NCBI GenBank assembly: GCA_041743655.1
Contig: JBGTMJ010000002.1
Location: 1-37,723, forward strand
Length of the DNA: 37,723 bases
Reading direction: 5' to 3'
From: JARIHD01 sp041743655
Lineage (GTDB): Bacteria > Patescibacteriota > Saccharimonadia > Saccharimonadales > UBA4665
Shown here: piece after piece, positions 31,197-37,723 of the stretch
How the letters are laid out: each line of letters opens with the position of its first letter
How positions within the stretch are numbered: the first letter of the stretch is position 1
Made by a program: the position numbers and the translations under genes
Notes under the pieces: generated by a model
Told to the model about the DNA's origin: nothing
Database searches by the model: none
The model's input: the letters and a program-made list of their open reading frames with translations, nothing else

Positions 31197-32336
31197 ATGA
31201 GAGCATATAAAATAGCATTCGTGCTGGACGATACGCTGGATTCCACCGACGGTGTACAGCAGTATGTGTTGTATGTGGGTAGACGGCTCGTGACTCTTGG
31301 CCATGACGTCCACTATATTGTTGGCGAAACTAAGCGTACGGATATCCCTAATATTCATAGCCCGGGCCGCAACCTTAAGGTCAGATTCAACCAGAACCGT
31401 ATGTCTATGCCTTTGCCTAGCTCTAAAAGAAAACTTCGTGGACTATTGCAACGCGAAAAGTTTGACATTATACATGTCCAGATGCCGTACAGTCCGTTTC
31501 TGGCCGGCAGAGTGCTACAGGCTATCGGCTCACAGACGGCTGCTATAGGCACTTTTCACATTGCTCCGCACTCACGGCTTGTGTATGTTGCCAATGTGCT
31601 GCTAAGGATTATGGTACGTAGGTCGCTCCCACGTTTCGATGAAGTTATCAGTGTGTCAGAAACTGCACAAACGTTTGCCAAACAGACTTTTAAGATAGAC
31701 AGCGTGATCATCCCCAATACAATTGCTGTAGCTCCTTTTAGGGAGGCGACACCAATTGAAGCGTACAAATCAACTACAAATATTATATTTTTTGGCCGCT
31801 TAGTAGAACGCAAGGGCTGTCAGTACTTCTTACAGGCTATTAACCGGCTTCGTCAAAGTAACGGCTTGCCGTCAGATTGCAAAGTATTGATCTGTGGTAA
31901 AGGCCCTATGGAGGGTTCGCTGAAGGCGTACGTTGCTAGACATCACCTTGGCGATACTGTGGTATTCACGGGCTTTGTGAGCGAAGAAGATAAGCCGCGA
32001 TACCTGGCGTGTGGTGATATTATTGTTTACCCTAGCACTGGCGGTGAAAGTTTTGGTATTGTTTTGTTGGAGGGCATGGCAGCTGGACGTGGTGTTGTGC
32101 TTGCAGGTGACAACCCAGGCTATGCTGGCGTACTTGGCGCACGGCCTGACTTTTTATTTGACCCCACTGACGAAAGCGGTTTTGCAGACAAACTCTCAAC
32201 CTATCTTGGCGATCCGGCTATCCGACAGCGGGCGAGCGTCTGGCAGCGTACCTATGTAGAGCAGTTTGATGTTCCGGCTGTGACGGCTACAATAACGGCG
32301 GTATATGCAGCAGCGTTGCATAAGCGACGCAGTTAA
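31197..32336 (+). CDS. GT4-family glycosyltransferase, second
   Basis: A 379-residue paralogue of the preceding protein, starting MRAYKIAFVLDDTLDSTDGV. It has GVQQYVLYVGRRLVTLGHDV, the C-terminal FFGRLVERKGCQYFL, ICGKGP and the E-x7-E motif GESFGIVLLEGMAAG. It begins 9 bases after the first enzyme, so the two are in one operon and probably add successive sugars to the same glycolipid, as do PimA and PimB in actinobacteria. The acceptor is not known. Confidence 0.92.
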   Translation: MRAYKIAFVLDDTLDSTDGVQQYVLYVGRRLVTLGHDVHYIVGETKRTDIPNIHSPGRNLKVRFNQNRMSMPLPSSKRKLRGLLQREKFDIIHVQMPYSPFLAGRVLQAIGSQTAAIGTFHIAPHSRLVYVANVLLRIMVRRSLPRFDEVISVSETAQTFAKQTFKIDSVIIPNTIAVAPFREATPIEAYKSTTNIIFFGRLVERKGCQYFLQAINRLRQSNGLPSDCKVLICGKGPMEGSLKAYVARHHLGDTVVFTGFVSEEDKPRYLACGDIIVYPSTGGESFGIVLLEGMAAGRGVVLAGDNPGYAGVLGARPDFLFDPTDESGFADKLSTYLGDPAIRQRASVWQRTYVEQFDVPAVTATITAVYAAALHKRRS

Positions 32337-32353
32337 GCGATAATGGAGGGGTC

Positions 32354-33463
32354 ATGTTTGGTCTCCGTAATAAAGAGAAAGAAAATACAGTCAACGTTAC
32401 CATCTCTAACCGGACTGTTGTTAGAGTTCTATTGATTATCATCCTGACAGTGTTAGGTTTGAGTGCGCTCCAGCAGGCCCAACACGCTCTGGTCCTTATC
32501 TTCACTGCCTTCTTTTTAGCTTTGGCCCTCAATGCCCCTGTTCATTGGCTGGAAGAGCATCTACCGGGCAAAAAACGTGGCAGCAGGTCTCTTGCTACAG
32601 CTCTGTCATTTCTAGTCATTATCCTCTTTTTAATAGGATTCCTTGCAAGCATTGTGCCCCCTTTGGTTAAGCAGACTAATAATTTTATTGCCTCAGCACC
32701 TGGCTTGGTGCGCCAGGCTAAAAGCCAGGACAGTGATGTTGGTAAAATAATCAGACGTTACAACCTTGAGAAACAGGTTCAGAACTTTTCTAATGAATTG
32801 GATGAACGCCTCAAAAATGCCGGCGGCACAGCACTCTCTACAGTCGGCAAAATTGGTAATAGCGTGTTCTCTGTCCTTGCGATATTGGTTCTAACTTTCA
32901 TGGTATTGGTTGAAGGGCCTCGTTGGCTGCGGGTTATAAAGGACATTATCCCAGATGAACATCATGGGCGTATTGAATACCTTGCCCAAGGAATGTATAA
33001 GGTAGTCAAGGGCTATGTGAATGGTCAAGTTGCTTTAGCTGCGCTGGCTGCATTACTGATCACGCCAATGTTCTTTATACTGGATATTAGTTATCCGGTA
33101 GCGCTCATGGTCATTGTGTTCATTTGTGGCCTTATACCTATGGTGGGACATACGTTTGGAGCGATCATTGTTACTTTGGTTGCGCTCTTTACCTCAGCCT
33201 GGGCGGCCATCATTATCCTTAGCTACTACTTCCTTTATCAACAGATAGAGAACTACCTGATTCAGCCAAGAGTTCAGGCCAACTCAACTGACATGTCGCC
33301 TTTGCTTGTATTTATATCAGTACTTATTGGCGTGAACTTTGGCGGTATATTCGGCGGTTTAGTGGCAATCCCGCTTGCTGGTTGCGCCCGCGTTGTGGCA
33401 TTGGACTATATGCGTCGTAAGAAGATTATTGAACCACCAGACAGTGATGCTTACAAGGCTTAA
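32354..33463 (+). CDS. AI-2E family transporter (PerM/YdiK-like)
   Basis: A 369-residue polytopic membrane protein. N-terminal helices (about 15-80) are followed by an amphipathic region with NNFIASAPGLVRQAKSQDSD, then a helix block at 155-175 and four or more C-terminal helices. The family signatures are KGYVNGQVALAALAALLITP, GLIPMVGHTFGAIIVTLVAL, and LIQPRVQANSTDMSPLLV. Members export small molecules or ions; AI-2 export is only one reported case. It starts 17 bases after the second glycosyltransferase, with GGAGGGG near its ATG. Its stop is 2 bases from that of cysS, which is convergent. Confidence 0.9.
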   Translation: MFGLRNKEKENTVNVTISNRTVVRVLLIIILTVLGLSALQQAQHALVLIFTAFFLALALNAPVHWLEEHLPGKKRGSRSLATALSFLVIILFLIGFLASIVPPLVKQTNNFIASAPGLVRQAKSQDSDVGKIIRRYNLEKQVQNFSNELDERLKNAGGTALSTVGKIGNSVFSVLAILVLTFMVLVEGPRWLRVIKDIIPDEHHGRIEYLAQGMYKVVKGYVNGQVALAALAALLITPMFFILDISYPVALMVIVFICGLIPMVGHTFGAIIVTLVALFTSAWAAIIILSYYFLYQQIENYLIQPRVQANSTDMSPLLVFISVLIGVNFGGIFGGLVAIPLAGCARVVALDYMRRKKIIEPPDSDAYKA

Positions 33464-33465
33464 GC

Positions 33466-34866
33466 TTACAAACGATACCAGACAGTGCCATTAGCAGTAT
33501 CTGCAAGCCCTATCCCCTGTTCTTTAAGTTCACTGCGTATTGCATCTGACTCTTCCCAATCTTTAGCCTGGTGATGGGTTTTACGATTCTTGATCATAGC
33601 GCGTTGTTCGTCAGTAATATTAGCAACTAACAAATCAATACCCAGTATGTCACGCACAGATTGCAAGTAAGTATTGAATGGCGCAACCTGGCTCTCATGC
33701 AGTCCAATCTCTTCTATCTTAGCTAAGGTTTCACTGAGTGCTGCAAGGGCTTGCGGAGTATTGAGGTCGCTCTCTAAGCTTTTCTTGATTAGTAGCGCAG
33801 CTTGCTCAAAGTCGGCTTGCTTACTAAGCTGTGTCGCTAAAGGTTGGTGCCTCAGAGCGGCAATCCTGGTGTAGTTATTGAGGCGATTCTGGGCAGCCTC
33901 AAGGATAGCCCAGGTAAAGTTACCTTCAGTACGATAATGGCTCGACAGGATAAGTAGCTTGTAAGCTTCGATGCTGAAGCCCTTGTCTGTAATGTCCTGC
34001 AGTGTGTATACATTACCTAGTGACTTGCTAATCTTTGTGCCATTGACTTTAATATGACTGTTATGCAGCCAATACTTAGCAAATGGCTTCCCTGTTATTA
34101 CCTCTGTTTGAGCTATCTCATTGGTATGGTGGACGGGTATATGGTCGATGCCTCCGGTGTGGATGTCTATCTGATCACCAAGTAAAGCGCGGGCCATGGC
34201 TGAACACTCTAAGTGCCAACCAGGAAAGCCTTTGCCCCAGGGGCTGTCCCATTCCATGTCACGTTTTTGCCCCTCAGGACTATACTTCCATACAGCAAAG
34301 TCAGTGACGTTCTTCTTCCCCTTGTAAGCAACGCGGGCTCCCGGCTGCAAACCTTCAATGTTAAGCTTGGCTAGCTTACCGTAATCGTCTAGCTTGCTGG
34401 TATCAAAATATAGGCCGTCACTTGCAATCGTATACGTAAATCCTCGTTTCTCCAGTTCTTCTACAAATGCAATTTGCTGTGGAATGTACTCGGTTGCCCG
34501 GGGCATATAGTCTGGCCGAAGCAAGCCGAGCAAGTCATAGGCTTCATGGTCAGCAATTTTAATATACTTGTCTGCCACATTCCACGCAGTCAAGCCTTCG
34601 CGCTTGGCACCTTTTTCCATCTTATCTTCGCCGCTGTCTTCGTCACTTGTGAGATGACCAACATCGGTAACATTTTGGACACGCACAACGTCATAACCGA
34701 TTGCCTTCAAGCTGCGCACCAATACGTCCCAATATATGTATGCTGCCCAGTTACCAATGTGTGGCTGGCTATAAACAGTTAAGCCACAGGTATATACCGT
34801 AACCTTTGGGGGGTTAAGGGGTTGTAAGTCGTCAGTCTTACTGGTGAGTGTATTATGAAGTTTCAT
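33466..34866 (-). CDS. cysS: Cysteinyl-tRNA synthetase
   Basis: A 466-residue class I synthetase that charges tRNA-Cys. I start at MKLHNTLTSK (34866). A longer frame would overlap the next gene heavily, and this start overlaps the DHH gene stop by only 14 bases. The zinc site uses C27 in YTCGLTVY, the cysteine in HLECSAMA and a histidine in GGIDHIPVHHTNE. HIGN (after SQP) is the HIGH-type motif and KISKSLGN is KMSKS. The usual CGPTVY proline is leucine here. The C-terminal helical domain and short tail are complete. Essential gene, hence resident chromosome. Confidence 0.95.
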   Translation of the reverse strand: MKLHNTLTSKTDDLQPLNPPKVTVYTCGLTVYSQPHIGNWAAYIYWDVLVRSLKAIGYDVVRVQNVTDVGHLTSDEDSGEDKMEKGAKREGLTAWNVADKYIKIADHEAYDLLGLLRPDYMPRATEYIPQQIAFVEELEKRGFTYTIASDGLYFDTSKLDDYGKLAKLNIEGLQPGARVAYKGKKNVTDFAVWKYSPEGQKRDMEWDSPWGKGFPGWHLECSAMARALLGDQIDIHTGGIDHIPVHHTNEIAQTEVITGKPFAKYWLHNSHIKVNGTKISKSLGNVYTLQDITDKGFSIEAYKLLILSSHYRTEGNFTWAILEAAQNRLNNYTRIAALRHQPLATQLSKQADFEQAALLIKKSLESDLNTPQALAALSETLAKIEEIGLHESQVAPFNTYLQSVRDILGIDLLVANITDEQRAMIKNRKTHHQAKDWEESDAIRSELKEQGIGLADTANGTVWYRL

Positions 34867-35878
34867 TTGTTTGGTTCTGTTCAAGATCATCAAGGAGTTC
34901 GCTCGCAAACCTGATACAGTCCGACTTAACTTCAGTAAATGGCCGGCCGTCCTGGATCTTGAAGCCACTGGCATATTTGTGCCCCCCGCCGTCAAAGCGT
35001 TTAGCGAGCTCGTTAGCAATGGCTGATCCTTGGTTGCTGCGTATCTTTGCCGTCACTTTGCCGTCCCTATACACTTTAAAGGCAATCGCCACTTCAGTGC
35101 CCGTGGTCATACGCATGTCTTCAAGCACCAACATTGATGGATTGTACTGCGGGCTGTATTTCTCAATTTCGCTCCAAGGAATACTCACAACTGCAACACG
35201 GTTCTCCGCAAAATACTCCACTCGTTGCAGAAGTTCGCCCTTATAATGAGTAAGTTCCGGGCTCTTACGCATAAGCTGGCGCCTGGTGTAATCAAGCTCA
35301 GCAAGGCTAATGCCGCTTTCGACCAGTTCGGCTACAATGTGTATGCTGCGGGCACTGGTAGCTTCAGTAACCAAGCCCAAACTGTCCGACATAATAGCAG
35401 TGGCAACCATCTTCTTTGCGGTAAGGTTTAGTGGCCAGTTGAGTTGGTGAGCAAGCTCATAAACGACTTCCCCAGTTGCTACAGCTTGGTGCTGATTACA
35501 TACAATTGTGGCGAACGGTATGCTGGCCTCAACATCATGATGGTCAATAATGATGCACGGGCGTGCCGCAAGCCAACTCTTTTGTTGGCTGCTACTAAGC
35601 TTTTCTAACAAGCTTATAGCACTCGTGTCAACAATAATACTGGCGTCAAATTGTGCGGGCAAATCCTTGCTCACCCTATCCCAGCCTTCAAGGTAGGTCA
35701 GATAAGATGGTATATCGACAGCACAGTATAGGTAGGGCTCCTTATCAAGGCCGTCTAAGATTTGTTCGAGTGCCAATGCACTACCTAAACTATCGCCGTC
35801 AGGGTTATCTGCTTGGACGATGATAATGCGTCGTGCAGTATCAACAATCTTTTTAATTTTGGCGGCCTCAGAGTACAT
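34853..35878 (-). CDS. DHH-family phosphoesterase (NrnA/RecJ-like)
   Basis: A 341-residue enzyme of the NrnA group, which degrades nanoRNA or pAp and sometimes cyclic dinucleotide products. The DHH domain shows ADNPDGDSLGSALAL near 23-37, VDTSAISLL near 85 and IIDHHDVEAS near 110. The DHHA1 domain ends GGGHKYASGF. In motif I the normal leading His of HxxPDxD is Ala (A23), a lost metal ligand. A TACAAT box lies 9 bases before the ATG without a Shine-Dalgarno. It overlaps cysS by 14 bases, and recR lies 54 bases upstream. Confidence 0.9.
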   Translation of the reverse strand: MYSEAAKIKKIVDTARRIIIVQADNPDGDSLGSALALEQILDGLDKEPYLYCAVDIPSYLTYLEGWDRVSKDLPAQFDASIIVDTSAISLLEKLSSSQQKSWLAARPCIIIDHHDVEASIPFATIVCNQHQAVATGEVVYELAHQLNWPLNLTAKKMVATAIMSDSLGLVTEATSARSIHIVAELVESGISLAELDYTRRQLMRKSPELTHYKGELLQRVEYFAENRVAVVSIPWSEIEKYSPQYNPSMLVLEDMRMTTGTEVAIAFKVYRDGKVTAKIRSNQGSAIANELAKRFDGGGHKYASGFKIQDGRPFTEVKSDCIRFASELLDDLEQNQTNETS

Positions 35879-35932
35879 GCTAGCTATATTGTATAGTTCC
35901 CCGCCCGATTATCAAAAGACTAGACATACTTC

Positions 35933-36538
35933 TTATAAGACCTGCCGGCCCTCCAGGGCCCGTAATAGGGTAATCTGGTCTGCATATTCCAGGTCCACAC
36001 CTATGGGAAGGCCGCGTGCTAGGCGTGTGACCTTAACTTTGTGGTCACCTATCTGTTGCTGGACATATAATGCCGTTGATTCACCTTCTACACTGGCATT
36101 CGTGGCTAAGATGACTTCTTCAGCTTTATCCTCATCAATGCGTTTAACAAGCTCAGCAATATGCAGGTGCTCCGGGCCAATCCCGTCGATAGGTGAAACT
36201 AAGCCACCGAGTACATGGTATGTCCCCGTGTAGCTTCCAATCTTTTCAAGTGCGACAATATCAAAAGGCTCAGCAACAACGGCAATGACCTTTTTGTTGC
36301 GTTTCGGATCAGTATACAGCTCAGATAGCTCTTTATCGGCTGGTATAAGTGCAAAGGTTTTTTTGCAGTAGCTTATACCTGCGTGCATTTCATCTAATAC
36401 TGCGGCAATACGTTTGGCTTTAGACGGGTCTGTTCTAGCCAAGTAATAAGCGTACCGTTCAGCAGTGCGCGGGCCGACACCAGGTAACTTGCCTAGTGCG
36501 TCAATAGCAGCAGTTAGTGCTGGCGGTAGAACCTGCAT
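35933..36538 (-). CDS. recR: Recombination mediator RecR with degenerate zinc finger
   Basis: A 201-residue protein that with RecO/RecF loads RecA onto gapped DNA. The N-terminal HhH is LGKLPGVGPRTAERYAYYL (16-34). The TOPRIM domain begins near 84 (VIAVVAEPFDIVALEKIG, E90) and holds GGLVSPIDGIGPEHL and ATNASVEGESTALYV. The zinc region keeps only C58 (ISYCKKTFALI); the other three cysteines are replaced (T61, E72 and Y75 regions). The C-terminal helix-hook TRLARGLPIGVDLEY is normal. Five bases separate it from ybaB, the usual partner; dnaX is not adjacent. Confidence 0.95.
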   Translation of the reverse strand: MQVLPPALTAAIDALGKLPGVGPRTAERYAYYLARTDPSKAKRIAAVLDEMHAGISYCKKTFALIPADKELSELYTDPKRNKKVIAVVAEPFDIVALEKIGSYTGTYHVLGGLVSPIDGIGPEHLHIAELVKRIDEDKAEEVILATNASVEGESTALYVQQQIGDHKVKVTRLARGLPIGVDLEYADQITLLRALEGRQVL

Positions 36539-36543
36539 ATGTT

Positions 36544-36837
36544 TTACAAACCTAAATCACCCAAGGCACCCATCATGGGCTTCATTTTCTCAGCAGCGAC
36601 CTTCTGGCTCTCTTGAATCGCCTCCTTAACCGCATCTTCGAGCCAACGTTCTAGCTGGCCAATGTCATCCAAGTCAACATATTCCGGATCAATATGAATT
36701 TTCTTAATTTTCTGTTCACCGGTAATCTCAACTTTGACAGCGCCATCTCCTTGTTCGATAATGATTACCTGCTTCTGTAACTCTTTTTGTAGCTTCTTAA
36801 CTTTCAGTAGCATTTTCGCCTGGTCAAATCGGCCCAT
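36544..36837 (-). CDS. YbaB/EbfC-family nucleoid-associated protein
   Basis: A 97-residue DNA-binding protein. I start at the ATG at 36837 (MGRFDQAKMLLKVKKLQKEL): AAGGAG lies 6 bases before it, and the longer GTG start at 36855 would translate through that site. It has the central VKVEITGEQKIKKIHIDPEY block and a C-terminal VKEAIQESQKVAAEKMKPMM helix with a GALGDLGL tail. Forms dimers that coat DNA. A TATAAT box lies about 30 bases upstream, so the ybaB-recR unit has its own promoter. Confidence 0.92.
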   Translation of the reverse strand: MGRFDQAKMLLKVKKLQKELQKQVIIIEQGDGAVKVEITGEQKIKKIHIDPEYVDLDDIGQLERWLEDAVKEAIQESQKVAAEKMKPMMGALGDLGL

Positions 36838-36922
36838 AGTGTTCTCCTTTACCACTCTATTATAATGAATTGTACGTTACAGGGTACTGTCGTACAACTT
36901 ATTCACGTTCTTTCCTACTGTT

Positions 36923-37213
36923 TTAGCTCTTACTGCGCGTATCTATCATGAGAGCAACAACAATTGCCGCTAAGATCCTAGCCGTCGTTGCCGCCTCAGT
37001 CGTCTGAGCTTCCACCTGCTGAATACACATTTGTTCTGGAATGACATTATTTGGATAGGTATTTTTACACTCAGCTATGGCGTTGGGACCAATTATGTAG
37101 TCCGTAGCAACAAAAGCTATACCCGCCACGGTGCTTAGCACGATGGTGTTGAAGAGTATTTTTTTATTGATTGAGCCGTTTTCACTGCTGGCATCATCGT
37201 GCTTTGTTATCAT
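36923..37213 (-). CDS. Two-helix membrane protein of unknown function (96 aa)
   Basis: Begins MITKHDDASSENGSINKKIL. The first membrane helix lies at about 20-42 (FNTIVLSTVAGIAFVATDYI) and a second at about 74-90 (TARILAAIVVALMID). The loop between holds two cysteines (AECKN and QMCIQ), which would be outside and could form a disulfide. No family is recognised. It is upstream of ybaB on the same strand, 85 bases away. Confidence 0.6.
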   Translation of the reverse strand: MITKHDDASSENGSINKKILFNTIVLSTVAGIAFVATDYIIGPNAIAECKNTYPNNVIPEQMCIQQVEAQTTEAATTARILAAIVVALMIDTRSKS

Positions 37214-37251
37214 AATATTAGCGTCTGCATGGTAATGTATGCATGGCTGCG

Positions 37252-37723
37252 CTAAGGCTGACGCTCTGTGAAGGTTGAGTTAGTTTGTTGTGCTTGAGGC
37301 CAGCCTACGAAGTAGTGCGTTAGATGATATATGCAAACTATTGTTATGAGTACGCCCATAGACCCCCAACCAATACTGCGAGCGATTGGGTTACGTGGGA
37401 AAATTGCAAACCATACGTCGAACAAATAAGAGATACCCATAGCAATTACAAGGTATAAGAAAGGTATGATGATACTGAATGTGAGCGGACTGCCGATAGC
37501 CTGTAGTAGGGCAGTAAGTGCCACAATAGAAATAAATATTGGCGTACGTGCAATACGGATATGTCGTACATACAGGTAACTGCCAAGGAACAACATTGCG
37601 GTACTAAAGGCATCCAGAACGGGTGCGTTACCTAGCCAGGTTGTTGGGCTTGGCTGGTTATGTATAAAGAGGTGATAAGGGACTCCCAGGAGGTTCTCGC
37701 CGATCGCAAGAGGGGTTGGCCAA
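37252..37723 (-). CDS. Polytopic membrane protein, C-terminal part, truncated by window edge
   Basis: The frame is open from the right edge at 37723 to the stop at 37252 (156 residues). The ATG at 37596 is internal rather than the start, because the frame continues through WPTPLAIGENLLGVPYHLFI upstream of it without a stop. At least four hydrophobic helices follow (SYLYV region, IFISIVALTALLQAI, IIIPFLYLVIAMGISYLF, MGVLITIVCIYHLTHYF). The C-terminus is polar (AQQTNSTFTERQP). No family is recognised; it may be a transporter or glycosyltransferase membrane region. Confidence 0.65.
   Translation of the reverse strand, partial: WPTPLAIGENLLGVPYHLFIHNQPSPTTWLGNAPVLDAFSTAMLFLGSYLYVRHIRIARTPIFISIVALTALLQAIGSPLTFSIIIPFLYLVIAMGISYLFDVWFAIFPRNPIARSIGWGSMGVLITIVCIYHLTHYFVGWPQAQQTNSTFTERQP

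Noticed and set aside
34867..35019. Upstream extension of cysS by 51 residues.
   Set aside because: The extension overlaps the DHH gene by more than 160 bases and carries no synthetase similarity; MKLHNTLTSK is the family-like start.
1..37723. CRISPR arrays, rRNA genes and insertion sequences with DDE transposases.
   Set aside because: No regularly spaced repeats, no rRNA-like sequence and no transposase motifs were seen; the Cas4-like domain at 21730 is part of a DUF2779 protein, not of a cas locus.

Overview
The window looks like a chromosome segment of a Patescibacteria/CPR bacterium, most likely Candidatus Saccharibacteria (TM7). I infer this from the style of the housekeeping block at the right (PimA-like glycosyltransferase pair, cysS, DHH phosphoesterase, recR, ybaB) and from several genes that appear leaderless. 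TGA is used as a normal stop, for example in the response regulator and recombinase genes, so this is not a code-25 lineage. The call rests on recognition of protein families, not on a search.

Left block (1-8.4 kb, GC-rich by eye): a cut-off RibD/DHFR-like gene, a putative Imm-5-like immunity protein, a response regulator/histidine kinase pair, and a five-gene operon. That operon encodes a 51-aa membrane peptide, a LolD-like ATPase, an 811-aa FtsX-type permease, an HxH-motif protein and a membrane-anchored protein. Both operons share a direct-repeat motif in front of a TATA-type -10 box, suggesting that the two-component system controls itself and the transporter. The block ends with a large serine recombinase (7071-8348) and a fragment resembling a tRNA 3' end (8393-8417), so it may belong to a mobile element extending beyond the left edge.

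Centre (8424-26319, AT-richer): a 17.9-kb integrative element bounded by a 30-bp imperfect direct repeat (27 of 30 matching). It carries its own serine recombinase, whose 3' end crosses the left repeat. It also has a Rep/primase-like P-loop ATPase with small overlapping genes, an Xre regulator with a visible operator, a DUF4352 lipoprotein-like or membrane protein, and an SRAP/Y-family polymerase lesion-tolerance pair. The last third is a defence block: type III restriction-modification (mod, res), a Cas4-like plus DEDD-exonuclease DUF2779 protein, a 442-aa HEPN/DUF5677-like protein, a divergent unknown and an Mrr-like endonuclease. No relaxase or type IV secretion gene is visible.

Just outside the right repeat is a decayed copy of the same recombinase tail, so the insertion site itself looks like the scar of an earlier related element. 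DUF1579-like and VOC-family genes follow, then a tRNA-like 3' fragment at 27421.

Right block (27.6-37.7 kb): resident chromosome with a DUF1232 protein, tRNA-Gln(TTG), a VanY-like D,D-carboxypeptidase, an operon of alpha/beta hydrolase, two GT4 glycosyltransferases and an AI-2E-family exporter, and convergently cysS, a DHH phosphoesterase, recR and ybaB, followed by two membrane proteins, the last running off the window edge. RecR has lost three of its four zinc cysteines.
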